Positions 1 through 7,042 of a DNA stretch of 28,532 bases are shown here, in pieces. A program made the translations under genes and the position numbers. This DNA is from JABDBK01 sp964453575 (GTDB lineage Bacteria > Pseudomonadota > Gammaproteobacteria > DSM-16500), in contig CAYVRW010000017.1 in NCBI GenBank assembly GCA_964453575.1, positions 1 to 28,532 of the forward strand, read 5' to 3'. Under the pieces are notes generated by a model. It did no database searches, was not told the origin of the DNA, and saw only the letters and a program-made list of their open reading frames with translations. The number at the start of each line of letters is the position of its first letter. Position 1 is the stretch's first letter.

Positions 1-38
1 TTTTAACATTGAGGCGATCCCAAGCCTCCCCTCTCCGG

Positions 39-73
39 CTCTCCCCTCCAACAAAAAGCGTTGGAGGGGAGAG
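39..73. repeat. GC-rich stem-loop repeat, copy 1
   Basis: The arms 39-52 and 60-73 (CTCTCCCCTCCAAC and its exact complement) form a perfect 14-bp stem around a 7-base loop AAAAAGC. The element lies beyond the 3' end of mlaB. It shares loop and arm design with 26136-26171. There is no T-tract after either arm, so it is not a standard intrinsic terminator. Confidence 0.8.
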
Positions 74-116
74 GGGCTCTCTTCTCAAAATTATGCGTCG
101 ATCCTACAGCCCCTGC

Positions 117-153
117 CCCCTCTCCCGCGCAAAAAACGCGCGCGGGAGAGGGG
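117..153. repeat. GC-rich stem-loop repeat, copy 2
   Basis: The arms 117-130 (CCCCTCTCCCGCGC) and 140-153 are perfectly complementary over 14 bp around a loop of A residues followed by CGC. It sits 4 bases from the mlaB stop codon and 44 bases after the first stem-loop. Position and strength suggest a 3'-end stabiliser or a bidirectional transcription barrier for the mla operon, but no U-tract follows on the minus strand. Its arms share the CCCCTCTCC pyrimidine theme with copy 1. Confidence 0.75.
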
Positions 154-156
154 AAC

Positions 157-453
157 TCACGGCATTACACGCGGTGTTAACATTAAGTGCTCTAGTCCTG
201 CTATTATGGCAAGCGACATCATTCTGGCGGGGATATTTGCAAATGAAATAGCTTTTTTTTCACGATTGGCATATTTAATCCATTCAACTAACAAAGCAAT
301 TCCCGCGCTATTCGAAGAACTTACTTTAGAAAGATCAAATTTTAATTCATGCAATTGCAGAAGCATGGGTAATGATTCTTTCCACAGCTTTTCTACCGTG
401 GAAAAATCAAGGTCTCCTGTCACGAATAATTGCTGATCTTCACATATGACCAT
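157..453 (-). CDS. mlaB: MlaB, STAS-domain subunit of the Mla phospholipid transporter
   Basis: This is a 98-residue cytoplasmic protein consisting of one STAS domain. MlaB binds the ATPase MlaF in the MlaFEDB inner-membrane complex and is needed for complex stability and activity. The STAS signature appears as DLSKVSSSNSAGIALL at about residues 40-55, with Ser49 at the position where E. coli MlaB has its conserved Thr. Length matches the family (about 97 aa). It is the last gene of mlaFEDCB, starting 2 bases after the mlaC stop. The final residues, RVMP, are encoded next to the GC-rich hairpins, so the extreme C-terminus may derive from repeat edge. Identity rests mainly on operon position plus the STAS motif. 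Confidence 0.85.
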   Translation of the reverse strand: MVICEDQQLFVTGDLDFSTVEKLWKESLPMLLQLHELKFDLSKVSSSNSAGIALLVEWIKYANREKKAISFANIPARMMSLAIIAGLEHLMLTPRVMP

Positions 454-455
454 AT

Positions 456-1064
456 TTAATGAGCCGCATTATGTTTTTCAATTTCATTAATTAAATTATC
501 AATACTGCTGCCTTGAGACAACTTATCAGCGAATTGCGAACGAAAACTTTCTAGTAAACTTACCCCTTCAACTGTCATATCATAGACTTTCCAGCCTGAA
601 GATTTTGCAACCAAACTATAATTTACACCAATAGGTGAACCGTCAGAACGAATGATCTGACTTGAGACTGCAATGATAGATTTACCTTGATAGCCGCCGC
701 GTACCGGGAAAATTTTAACGGTTTGATTATCATAATCAGACAAAGCTGAAGCATAAGTGCGAACTAAAAGTTTCGTAAACTCACTTTCAAACCTGCTACG
801 TTGATTAGAAGTTGCATTATTCCAAACCTGAGGCGGCAAAACTCGCTTAGACATTTCAGCAATATCAGCATGCGGCACAAGTATTTTATAAGCCAACGCA
901 TAAGATTTATTAGGATCCGTTTGCAGCGATGTTTTATTGGCTTTTAAACTTTCTATCATACGATTAGCGAGGGATTGCAGCATATCTGTAGGATCTCTGC
1001 CATCATTTGCCCATGCTGTTTGCATAAAAATAAATATAAAAAATAAGGTTAATAATTTTTTCAT
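456..1064 (-). CDS. mlaC: MlaC, periplasmic phospholipid-binding shuttle
   Basis: A 202-residue exported protein of the MlaC (Ttg2D) family, which carries phospholipids across the periplasm between the outer-membrane MlaA complex and the inner-membrane MlaFEDB complex. A signal peptide is plain at residues 1-19 (MKKLLTLFFIFIFM core, cleavage after AWA). Typical family features are the segment around MSKRVLPPQVWNNAT and the C-terminal VYDMTVEGVSLLESFRSQF. The start codon overlaps the mlaD stop (ATGA), which indicates translational coupling. The length is normal for the family (E. coli about 211 aa). Confidence 0.92.
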   Translation of the reverse strand: MKKLLTLFFIFIFMQTAWANDGRDPTDMLQSLANRMIESLKANKTSLQTDPNKSYALAYKILVPHADIAEMSKRVLPPQVWNNATSNQRSRFESEFTKLLVRTYASALSDYDNQTVKIFPVRGGYQGKSIIAVSSQIIRSDGSPIGVNYSLVAKSSGWKVYDMTVEGVSLLESFRSQFADKLSQGSSIDNLINEIEKHNAAH

Positions 1065-1558
1065 GATGTTTTCTCTCCGTTTGTAATGTTTTTCGATTTA
1101 TTGTTACCTACGCTAAATAAAAATTGGCCTATCATTTTTTCTAAAATCATCGCAGAATGCGTCGTTTCTATTTTATTACCATTCACTAAAAAATCTTGGG
1201 CATACATAGGTGTGATAGCAATATAGTTATCGCCTAATAAACCTGCTGTTAAAATACTGGCTGAAGAATCTTTAGGAATATCTTTCACGCGTGCATCAAT
1301 ATGCATCGTGACAATGGCACGGTAAGTTACCGGGTCTAAATGAATTTTTGTAATCTCACCAATGGTCACACCACCGATTTTCACCGGGCCTCTTACTTTA
1401 AGTTGGCCTATATCATCAAATTCAGCGGTAACATCATAACCTTTTCGTTCAAAAAAACTCGTTAAACCGCTGACTTTAAAAGCTAACATTAAAAGTGCTG
1501 CGATTGCTGCAAGCATAAATAAACCTACTGTTGTTTCTATGGTTCGTTGAGATAACAT
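1061..1558 (-). CDS. mlaD: MlaD, MCE-domain subunit of the Mla transporter
   Basis: A 165-residue single-pass protein: a membrane segment at about residues 8-31, then an MCE domain (about 38-115) with the hallmark DIGQLKVRGPVKIGGVTIGEI and GLLGDNYIAITP. MlaD forms the periplasmic hexameric ring that binds phospholipid on the Mla complex. The open frame reaches back to 1702, but that extension lies inside mlaE and is not MCE-like. The ATG at 1558 shares its A with the mlaE TGA stop and has GGGGGA five bases upstream, so it is the chosen start; an ATG at 1564 is the alternative. The stop overlaps the mlaC start. Confidence 0.92.
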   Translation of the reverse strand: MLSQRTIETTVGLFMLAAIAALLMLAFKVSGLTSFFERKGYDVTAEFDDIGQLKVRGPVKIGGVTIGEITKIHLDPVTYRAIVTMHIDARVKDIPKDSSASILTAGLLGDNYIAITPMYAQDFLVNGNKIETTHSAMILEKMIGQFLFSVGNNKSKNITNGEKTS

Positions 1559-2340
1559 CACCATCCCCCTATCATCATGGTGGTTAATATAAAATCCAAA
1601 CCCAATACCGCAAGCGACGCATAAACAACCGTTCGAGTGGTTGCATTCGAAATGCCAAGAGACGTTGGGACAGCGTAAAAACCTTGATAAAGCGCTATCC
1701 ATGTCACCACCAAGCCAAATACTATGCTTTTATAAATGCCTTTTATAACATCTTCATTAAAATCCACCGAAGATTGCATGTTAGCCCAAAATGCTCCAGC
1801 ATCTAAGCCTAACCACTTAACACCTACTAAATACGCACCATAAATAGCTACTGCATTAAAAATAATGGCCAGTAATGGCATGGAAATAAAACCGCCCCAA
1901 AGACGCGGCGCGATAACTCTACGAATAGGATCAACTGCCATCATTTCCATACTGGATAACTGTTCGGTTGCTTTCATTAAGCCGATTTCGGCGGTTAACG
2001 CAGAACAGGCTCGACCTGCGAACAACAATGCCGTTACCACAGGCCCAAGTTCGCGTAACACACTTAATGCTACCAAAGGCCCTAATTGCTGAGACGCCCC
2101 AAATTTAACCAAGGTATGATAACCTTGCAGAGCCACAACCATGCCTATAAATAATCCTGATACGATAATGATTAATAAAGAAAGCACGCCTTCTGCATAA
2201 ATTTGTTGCAAAACTAAAGGAAAAGTTTTGCGTAACTGTGGTTTATAAAGAAGCACTCTTGATAATAATAACCCAGCTTTACCGTATTGCGACAAAACGA
2301 AAAGACTATTTCGTCCCAATTTTGCAACAGAACTGATCAT
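1558..2340 (-). CDS. mlaE: MlaE, permease of the Mla phospholipid ABC transporter
   Basis: A 260-residue integral membrane permease of the MlaE/YrbE family. It shows the family signature LRELGPVVTALLFAGRACSALTAEIG in its middle (described here in two parts: LRELGPVVTALL, then GRACSALTAEIG). It also has EMMAVDPIRRVIAPR and the terminal membrane segment GLDFILTTMMIGG. With MlaF (ATPase), MlaD and MlaB it forms the inner-membrane complex that moves phospholipid between the membrane and the periplasmic carrier. Its ATG overlaps the mlaF TGA by four bases and its TGA overlaps the mlaD start, so the operon is tightly coupled. Confidence 0.95.
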   Translation of the reverse strand: MISSVAKLGRNSLFVLSQYGKAGLLLSRVLLYKPQLRKTFPLVLQQIYAEGVLSLLIIIVSGLFIGMVVALQGYHTLVKFGASQQLGPLVALSVLRELGPVVTALLFAGRACSALTAEIGLMKATEQLSSMEMMAVDPIRRVIAPRLWGGFISMPLLAIIFNAVAIYGAYLVGVKWLGLDAGAFWANMQSSVDFNEDVIKGIYKSIVFGLVVTWIALYQGFYAVPTSLGISNATTRTVVYASLAVLGLDFILTTMMIGGW

Positions 2341-3140
2341 ACATCTGCCCCTTGCATAAGATCATGCAGCAAAGCATTGCTAGGATAATGAAAAGGCACT
2401 GGGCCATCAGGCAGACCATGGATAAATTGACGTACTTGTTCAGAATGATTTTCATTAATCGATGTCGTACTACCTTTGCCGATAATTTGACCATCTGCAA
2501 TAACATAAGAATAGTCTGCAATGCTCAAGGTTTCTTGAACATCATGTGAAACGATAATAGTCGTTAAACCTAAAGCGTCGTTTAATGTTCGTATTAAATT
2601 CAATAAAATGCCCTTAGTAATGGGATCTTGGCCTGCTAAAGGTTCATCGTACATAATAAGCTCAGGATCTAAAGCAATCGCTCTTGCCAGTGCCACCCTT
2701 CTAGACATGCCGCCGGAAAGCTCACTAGGCATCAAATCTCGGGCGCCACGTAAACCTACCATTTGTAATTTTAATAAAACCAGGTTGCGAATCATGGCAT
2801 CAGAAAGTTTGGTATGCTCACGCAGGGGAAAAGCCACGTTTTCAAAAACGTTAAGGTGGGTGAAAAGACCACCGCTTTGGAATAACAGACCCATACGTTT
2901 ACGTAACTGATATAAACCTGCTCTTGAAAGCCTGTGCACATCTTGACCAGAAATATGGATATGACCGCAGGAAGGATGTAATTGACCGCCTATTAAACGT
3001 AATAATGTCGTTTTGCCAGTGCCGCTTGGTCCCATGATTGCAGTGACGCTGCCGCGTAAAATGGAGATATCAACGCCGCGGAAAATATCTCTGCCGCTGC
3101 GATTAAAGTGTAAGTCACTTATTTCTACTAGATTATTCAT
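2337..3140 (-). CDS. mlaF: MlaF, ATPase of the Mla phospholipid ABC transporter
   Basis: A 267-residue ABC ATPase with all motifs: Walker A GPSGTGKTT (37-45), Q-loop FQSGG (87-91), signature LSGGMSRR (141-148), Walker B LIMYDEP (161-167) and H-loop His199 (VSHD). The tail segment DGPVPFHYP is the C-terminal motif typical of MlaF and separates it from other ABC ATPases; in E. coli this tail takes part in MlaF dimer and MlaB interactions. It is the first gene of mlaFEDCB. No Shine-Dalgarno sequence is visible before its ATG, and a promoter placed at 3148-3176 would start transcription almost at the ATG. Confidence 0.95.
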   Translation of the reverse strand: MNNLVEISDLHFNRSGRDIFRGVDISILRGSVTAIMGPSGTGKTTLLRLIGGQLHPSCGHIHISGQDVHRLSRAGLYQLRKRMGLLFQSGGLFTHLNVFENVAFPLREHTKLSDAMIRNLVLLKLQMVGLRGARDLMPSELSGGMSRRVALARAIALDPELIMYDEPLAGQDPITKGILLNLIRTLNDALGLTTIIVSHDVQETLSIADYSYVIADGQIIGKGSTTSINENHSEQVRQFIHGLPDGPVPFHYPSNALLHDLMQGADV

Positions 3141-3147
3141 GTACTAA

Positions 3148-3176
3148 AGTATAACAACCATAGGAAAGTTAGTCCA
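3148..3176 (-). promoter_or_regulatory. Candidate sigma-70 promoter of mlaFEDCB
   Basis: Read on the minus strand, TGGACT (3176-3171) and TATACT (3153-3148) are separated by 17 bases, with 4/6 and 5/6 matches to consensus. The predicted transcription start is near 3141, at or within a base or two of the mlaF ATG. This would make the transcript leaderless or nearly so. The call is a motif prediction only. Confidence 0.45.
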
Positions 3177-3207
3177 CGTCGTCCTGCGAACAACTGGGTG
3201 ACAACGA

Positions 3208-3229
3208 TTTGAGCTTTCGAAAGCTCAAA
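3208..3229. promoter_or_regulatory. 22-bp perfect palindrome between mlaF and kdsD, possible operator
   Basis: The sequence is perfectly self-complementary over 22 bp, with core TGAGCTTTCGAAAGCTCA at 3210-3227. It lies 8 bases before a TAAAAT -10-like element for kdsD, so it covers the -35 region. No T-tract follows in either direction, which argues against an intrinsic terminator. Binding by a dimeric regulator is an inference. Confidence 0.5.
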
Positions 3230-3237
3230 AAGACAGG

Positions 3238-3243
3238 TAAAAT
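3238..3243 (+). promoter_or_regulatory. Candidate -10 element for the kdsD-lpt operon
   Basis: TAAAAT lies 33 bases before the kdsD ATG. No convincing -35 hexamer is present at 16-18 bp spacing, where the 22-bp palindrome lies instead. This would fit a promoter that depends on, or is blocked by, a factor binding that palindrome. It is a weak motif-only call. Confidence 0.3.
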
Positions 3244-3276
3244 ACACCATAAACTTAAAATTAACCAAGGCTTTTC

Positions 3277-4248
3277 ATGGAAAATATTCAAAAAATATGT
3301 GAATCAGCGCGTACAGTGATTGATATTGAATCAAAAATGATTCAATCTCTCATCTCAAAAATTGATCAAAAATTTGTTGATGCCTGCCAGATTTTATTAT
3401 CATGCAAAGGTAAAATTATAGTGATGGGCATGGGCAAATCAGGTCATATTGCACGCAAAATTGCCGCTACTTTCGCCAGCACAGGCAGTCCTGCTTTTTT
3501 CATTCATCCAGGCGAAGCTAAACATGGTGATTTTGGCATGATCACTGTAGAAGATACTTTAATTACGCTTTCTAACTCTGGTGAAACAGAAGAAATTATT
3601 GCCATTCTGCCTTTTATCAAACGACTTGGCATTCCCATCATATCACTCACCGGCAATCCAAATTCAGTGCTTGCCAAAAATGCAACGGTTAATATTGATG
3701 TAGGCGTAAGTCAAGAAGCATGTCCGCTAGGTTTAGCGCCTACCGCAAGCACGACAGCAGCGCTCGTCATGGGCGATGCGTTAGCGATGACTTTACTTGA
3801 AAACCGCGGATTTACTGCAGCAGATTTTGCAAAATCACATCCAGGTGGTTCACTTGGCCGCAAATTATTAAGCATTGATGAAATCATGCATACCGGTAAT
3901 AACATTCCTAGAGTAGATTATGATGCGCTTTTAAAAACAGCTTTAGTTGAAATGACACAAAAAAAATTAGGCATGACAACAGTGGTTAATCAACAAAATG
4001 AGTTAGTCGGTATTTTAACCGACGGTGATTTACGACGCGCACTCGACAGTTACGTCGACATCCATCAAACGCCAGTACATAAAGTCATGACGCAAACACC
4101 TAAAGTTGTTAAGTCAGGCATGTTAGCTGCAGAAGCTATTCATTTAATGGAAAACAATAAAATCACCTCATTAATTATGATAAATGAAACAAACCATCCG
4201 ATTGGAGTCATTCATTTACATGATATTTTACGTGCGGGAGTGATGTAA
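3277..4248 (+). CDS. kdsD: D-arabinose 5-phosphate isomerase KdsD
   Basis: A 323-residue cytoplasmic enzyme that converts D-ribulose 5-phosphate to D-arabinose 5-phosphate, the first step of KDO synthesis for LPS. It has an N-terminal SIS domain (about 40-180) with GMGKSG (51-56), EAKHGDFGM (80-88) and LSNSGETEE (98-106). The linker HPGGSLGRKLL (188-198) follows, then two CBS domains (about 203-323). E. coli KdsD has the same architecture at 328 aa. It heads the kdsD-kdsC-lptC-lptA-lptB operon, and its stop overlaps the kdsC start by one base. Confidence 0.95.
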   Translation: MENIQKICESARTVIDIESKMIQSLISKIDQKFVDACQILLSCKGKIIVMGMGKSGHIARKIAATFASTGSPAFFIHPGEAKHGDFGMITVEDTLITLSNSGETEEIIAILPFIKRLGIPIISLTGNPNSVLAKNATVNIDVGVSQEACPLGLAPTASTTAALVMGDALAMTLLENRGFTAADFAKSHPGGSLGRKLLSIDEIMHTGNNIPRVDYDALLKTALVEMTQKKLGMTTVVNQQNELVGILTDGDLRRALDSYVDIHQTPVHKVMTQTPKVVKSGMLAAEAIHLMENNKITSLIMINETNHPIGVIHLHDILRAGVM

Positions 4249-4775
4249 TGGAAACCCTTTCTGAAAAAGCGAAAAACATTAAATTAGTTATCTTTGACGT
4301 AGATGGTGTCCTGACTGCCGGGATATTATCTTATGGCAATGATGGCATTGAAGTTAAAAACTTTCATGTACATGATGGCCAAGGAATTAAATTATTAAAA
4401 AAATCTGGGGTCGATGTAGGCGTGATTACTACTTGCAAATCACCCATAGTCAAACAACGCATGCAAGATTTGGGCATCGATCACCTTTATCAAGATCAAG
4501 TCGATAAACTGCCCGCTTATGAAGAACTAAAACAAAAATTAAATTTAAACGATGAACAAATTGCTTATGTAGGTGATGATTTACCTGATCTTCCTATGTT
4601 AAAACGCGTTGGGCTTGCGATTACTGTAGCTAATGCACCGAAAATTATTCAGCAGCATACTCATTGGGTCACTAAAGCAAAAGGCGGCAAAGGCGCAGCC
4701 CGCGAAGTTTGCGATTTCATCATGCAAGCACAAGGGACTTATCAAAACATTATTGACTCGTATTTACAAAGGTAA
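4248..4775 (+). CDS. kdsC: KDO 8-phosphate phosphatase KdsC
   Basis: A 175-residue HAD-superfamily phosphatase that removes phosphate from KDO-8-P to give KDO. Motif I is DVDGVLT with nucleophile Asp17 and Asp19. The acidic motif is GDDLPDLPM with Asp110 and Asp111. The C-terminus KGGKGAAREVCDFIM matches the family's tail, which closes the active site of a neighbouring subunit. It lacks a cap domain, as expected for KdsC tetramers. Odd point: the motif II region usually written ITGR reads ITTC here (residues 60-63), keeping the Thr but losing Gly-Arg. It is coupled to kdsD by a TAATG overlap. Confidence 0.93.
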   Translation: METLSEKAKNIKLVIFDVDGVLTAGILSYGNDGIEVKNFHVHDGQGIKLLKKSGVDVGVITTCKSPIVKQRMQDLGIDHLYQDQVDKLPAYEELKQKLNLNDEQIAYVGDDLPDLPMLKRVGLAITVANAPKIIQQHTHWVTKAKGGKGAAREVCDFIMQAQGTYQNIIDSYLQR

Positions 4776-4781
4776 GGATTA

Positions 4782-5348
4782 GTGTTTACTTTAAAAAACA
4801 TGATAGTCACTCTTTTGCTAATACTCGCTGCGGGTCTAAGCAGCTGGTCTATTTTGATTTCAAAAAAAGCTCATATCACTCCATCCGGCAAACCCAATGA
4901 ACCTGATGCCTTTATGGAGAATGTAACAGCTACTATTATTAATAAAGAAGGTGTACGTTCCATCTTAATTGAATCACCACGCATGGTGCATTATGCAGAA
5001 AACGATACCACGGTCATTGAAACTCCAAAGATTACTATTTATCGTAATTCACCGGAACCATGGCTAATTAATTCGGATTATGCAAGGGCCACGCAAGGAA
5101 CCAATAAAATATTTTTCTGGAGCAATGTTGTGATTCATCATCCTTATGATGAGTCAACACCTATCACGACTTTTAAAACGAATACATTAACCGTGTTTCC
5201 TCAAGATAAAAGAGCAGAAACCGCAGATGCAGTGGTACTTACACAACCGGAAACGGTAGTCCATGCAGTGGGTATGACCGCAAATTTAAATGATGGTGAA
5301 GTAAAATTACTTTCGCAGGCGAGAGGTGAATATGTTCCGTCCTCTTAA
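4782..5348 (+). CDS. lptC: LptC, membrane-anchored component of the LPS export bridge
   Basis: A 188-residue bitopic protein with one N-terminal membrane segment (about 7-26) and a beta-jellyroll periplasmic domain rich in alternating hydrophobic strands. LptC links the LptB2FG transporter to LptA and passes LPS onward. The start is a GTG six bases after the kdsC stop, with AAGGA just upstream. The next ATG (4800) would lie too far from that site and would trim the basic lead before the membrane helix. Sequence conservation in LptC is low, so the call leans on size, topology and the kdsC-lptC-lptA-lptB order. The 3' end overlaps lptA by 17 bases. Confidence 0.9.
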   Translation: MFTLKNMIVTLLLILAAGLSSWSILISKKAHITPSGKPNEPDAFMENVTATIINKEGVRSILIESPRMVHYAENDTTVIETPKITIYRNSPEPWLINSDYARATQGTNKIFFWSNVVIHHPYDESTPITTFKTNTLTVFPQDKRAETADAVVLTQPETVVHAVGMTANLNDGEVKLLSQARGEYVPSS

Positions 5349-5886
5349 ACATTTGTTTGGCGGGCACCTTTATGGTGGGCACGCTTCGCTTTGCCCACCC
5401 TACATTTATATATTATTATTTATATTTTGCCAGTCGGCATTAGCATTGCCTAATGATAGCGAACAGCCGATGAAAATCGTTGCGGACTCTTCTTTATTTA
5501 ATTATAAAACCGGCATAGATACTTACGAAGGCAATGTCAAAGTCGACCAAGGCACCACTCATTTAGTAGCAGACAAGCTAGTTACCGAAAAAAATAAGCA
5601 GCATAAAATCATATTAGCAACGGCTTATGGCGTACATCATTTAGCGGAATTGATTACCCTTCCCTCTTTGGGCGCGCAAATTTTACATGCTAAAGCAGCT
5701 ATTATTAAATTTTATCCTTCGACTTCTAAATTAATTCTTGAAAAAAATGTTTTTGTCACACAAGGAAAAAACAGTTTTCATGGATCTCTTATTATTTATA
5801 ATATGAAAGACCAAATGGTCGCGGCCCCTGCTTCAAAAAACGGCCGTGCAACAATTGTTATTGACACGAAGCCTCAAAAATCATGA
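5332..5886 (+). CDS. lptA: LptA, periplasmic LPS transport protein with a repeat-bearing signal peptide
   Basis: A 184-residue exported protein whose mature part (QPMKIVADSSLFNYKTGIDT, then EGNVKVDQGTTHLVADKL) is a classical LptA/OstA-like domain. It forms the periplasmic bridge carrying LPS from LptC to LptD. The start is the ATG at 5332 with GAGAGG five bases before it; a GTG at 5326 is the alternative. The signal peptide is odd: a hydrophobic core (YIYILLFIFCQSALA, cleavage after ALA) is preceded by about 24 residues, including GGHLYGGHASLCPP, which is the in-frame translation of a palindromic repeat. No in-frame start codon exists after the repeat, so these residues must be translated. 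The stop overlaps the lptB start (ATGA). Confidence 0.92.
   Translation: MFRPLKHLFGGHLYGGHASLCPPYIYILLFIFCQSALALPNDSEQPMKIVADSSLFNYKTGIDTYEGNVKVDQGTTHLVADKLVTEKNKQHKIILATAYGVHHLAELITLPSLGAQILHAKAAIIKFYPSTSKLILEKNVFVTQGKNSFHGSLIIYNMKDQMVAAPASKNGRATIVIDTKPQKS
5374..5399. repeat. Palindromic dispersed-type repeat inside lptA
   Basis: GGTGGGCA (5374-5381) and TGCCCACC (5392-5399) form a perfect 8-bp stem around CGCTTCGCTT, followed by CTACA. A partial upstream copy (GGCGGGCAC, 5359-5367) precedes it. The GC-rich block stands out from AT-rich flanks. From memory it resembles repeats dispersed in many proteobacterial genomes. It is read in frame as part of the LptA signal peptide. Confidence 0.75.
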
Positions 5887-6608
5887 ATACTCTAGACGTT
5901 AAACACATTAGCAAACACTATAAGTCACGCCAGGTCGTGAAAAATGTTTCGCTGCAGTTACGCCGCGGTGAAGTGGTAGGTCTTCTAGGCCCCAATGGCG
6001 CTGGTAAAACCACCTCATTCTATATCATTGTAGGCTTAATAAACTGCACCCAAGGACAAATATTCTTAGATGATAGAGATATTACTCACCTGCCTGTACA
6101 CATGCGCGCTCAATTAGGCATGAGTTATTTGCCACAGGAAGCTTCGATTTTTCGTAAACTTACCGTTGCAGATAACATCATGGCTATTTTAGAACTTAGA
6201 AATGATCTTAACAAAACAAAACGTCATGAAACCTTAAATCAATTATTACGTGATTTTCATATCGAACATATTCGAAATACACTAGGCATTAGTTTGTCAG
6301 GCGGTGAACGCAGACGTGTTGAAATTGCACGCGCGCTCGCCACTGATCCTAAATTTATTTTACTCGATGAACCCTTTGCCGGCGTGGACCCCATTTCTGT
6401 ACTTGATGTGAAACGCATTATTACTCAACTGCGCACACGAAATATTGGCATACTTATCACCGACCATAATGTACGAGAAACCCTCGATATTTGCGAACGC
6501 GCTTACATTGTTAATAACGGTGAAATTATTTTTGAAGGATCAACACAGGAAGTGCTAAACAACAAACAAGTTCGCACCGTTTATCTTGGTGAAGAATTTA
6601 ATTTATAA
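5883..6608 (+). CDS. lptB: LptB, ATPase of the LPS export transporter
   Basis: A 241-residue ABC ATPase, exactly the E. coli LptB length. Motifs: Walker A GPNGAGKTT (36-44), Q-loop YLPQEASIF (82-90), signature LSGGERRRVEIARAL (138-152), Walker B FILLDEPFAGVDP (158-170) and H-loop His195 (ITDH). LptB powers extraction of LPS from the inner membrane through LptFG. The start is coupled to lptA by an ATGA overlap. In many gammaproteobacteria rpoN follows lptB; here an HPr-like gene follows directly after 12 bases. Confidence 0.97.
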   Translation: MNTLDVKHISKHYKSRQVVKNVSLQLRRGEVVGLLGPNGAGKTTSFYIIVGLINCTQGQIFLDDRDITHLPVHMRAQLGMSYLPQEASIFRKLTVADNIMAILELRNDLNKTKRHETLNQLLRDFHIEHIRNTLGISLSGGERRRVEIARALATDPKFILLDEPFAGVDPISVLDVKRIITQLRTRNIGILITDHNVRETLDICERAYIVNNGEIIFEGSTQEVLNNKQVRTVYLGEEFNL

Positions 6609-6620
6609 TAGAGTCCTATC

Positions 6621-6890
6621 ATGTTAAATCAATCCATTGCTATACGAAATAAATTAGGATTACATACCCGAGCTGCCGCAAAAGTTGTAGCGGTTGCATC
6701 CACCTTTGAAAGTAAAATTATCCTTAAATATCTTGAACGTACCGCAGACTGCAAAAGCATTATGGCCATTATCCTTCTTGGCGCGCCCAAAGGTGTGACG
6801 CTGGAACTCACCGTCACAGGGACTGACGAAGTTGCTGCAGGTCATGCTATCAAAGAATTATTCGATAAGCGTTTTGATGAGCCGGAGTGA
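6621..6890 (+). CDS. HPr-family phosphocarrier (NPr-like)
   Basis: An 89-residue HPr-fold protein. The phosphorylatable histidine is His15 in NKLGLHTRAA, and the regulatory-site serine is Ser46 in DCKSIMAIILLGA. Such proteins relay phosphate from enzyme I to EIIA proteins. The position after lptB matches the rpoN-hpf-ptsN-rapZ-npr neighbourhood of other gammaproteobacteria, so a nitrogen-PTS (NPr, ptsO) role is likelier than sugar uptake. The intervening genes are missing here. Whether it is called ptsH or ptsO cannot be settled from sequence, so no symbol is given. It is probably co-transcribed with lptB. Confidence 0.9.
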   Translation: MLNQSIAIRNKLGLHTRAAAKVVAVASTFESKIILKYLERTADCKSIMAIILLGAPKGVTLELTVTGTDEVAAGHAIKELFDKRFDEPE

Positions 6891-6978
6891 AATGAGCACG
6901 GAATAGCTATAACTTATTGATATTGAATAAATTTTTAATTCTACCCCTCAAGCCCATTGCCCATTTTTGGTTAAACTC

Positions 6979-7011
6979 TTTAAGATTTCCTTAAGGTTGG
7001 CCAATTATAAT
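6979..7011 (+). promoter_or_regulatory. PmrA-box-like tandem repeat with -10 TATAAT
   Basis: Two 9-base half-sites, TTTAAGATT (6979-6987) and CTTAAGGTT (6990-6998), are separated by two bases, giving TTAA at 11-base spacing. This fits the tandem cTTAATatT-NN-cTTAATatT PmrA consensus described for Legionella and Coxiella Dot/Icm-related genes. A perfect TATAAT lies at 7006-7011. The tandem site therefore occupies the -35 position, where an activator would act, and no good TTGACA-like hexamer competes. The expected start of transcription is near 7018, with the ATG at 7043. Confidence 0.6.
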
Positions 7012-7042
7012 ACATTTTATTATTTAAGAGGTTAGATTCGCC

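Noticed and set aside
9..251. 80-codon open frame on the plus strand at the window start
   Set aside because: It runs through the GC-rich hairpins and the antisense of mlaB, with no ribosome site or recognisable protein.
1559..1702. Extended mlaD start at 1702
   Set aside because: The extra 48 residues lie wholly inside mlaE and do not resemble MCE proteins; the 1558 start has a ribosome site and stop-start overlap.
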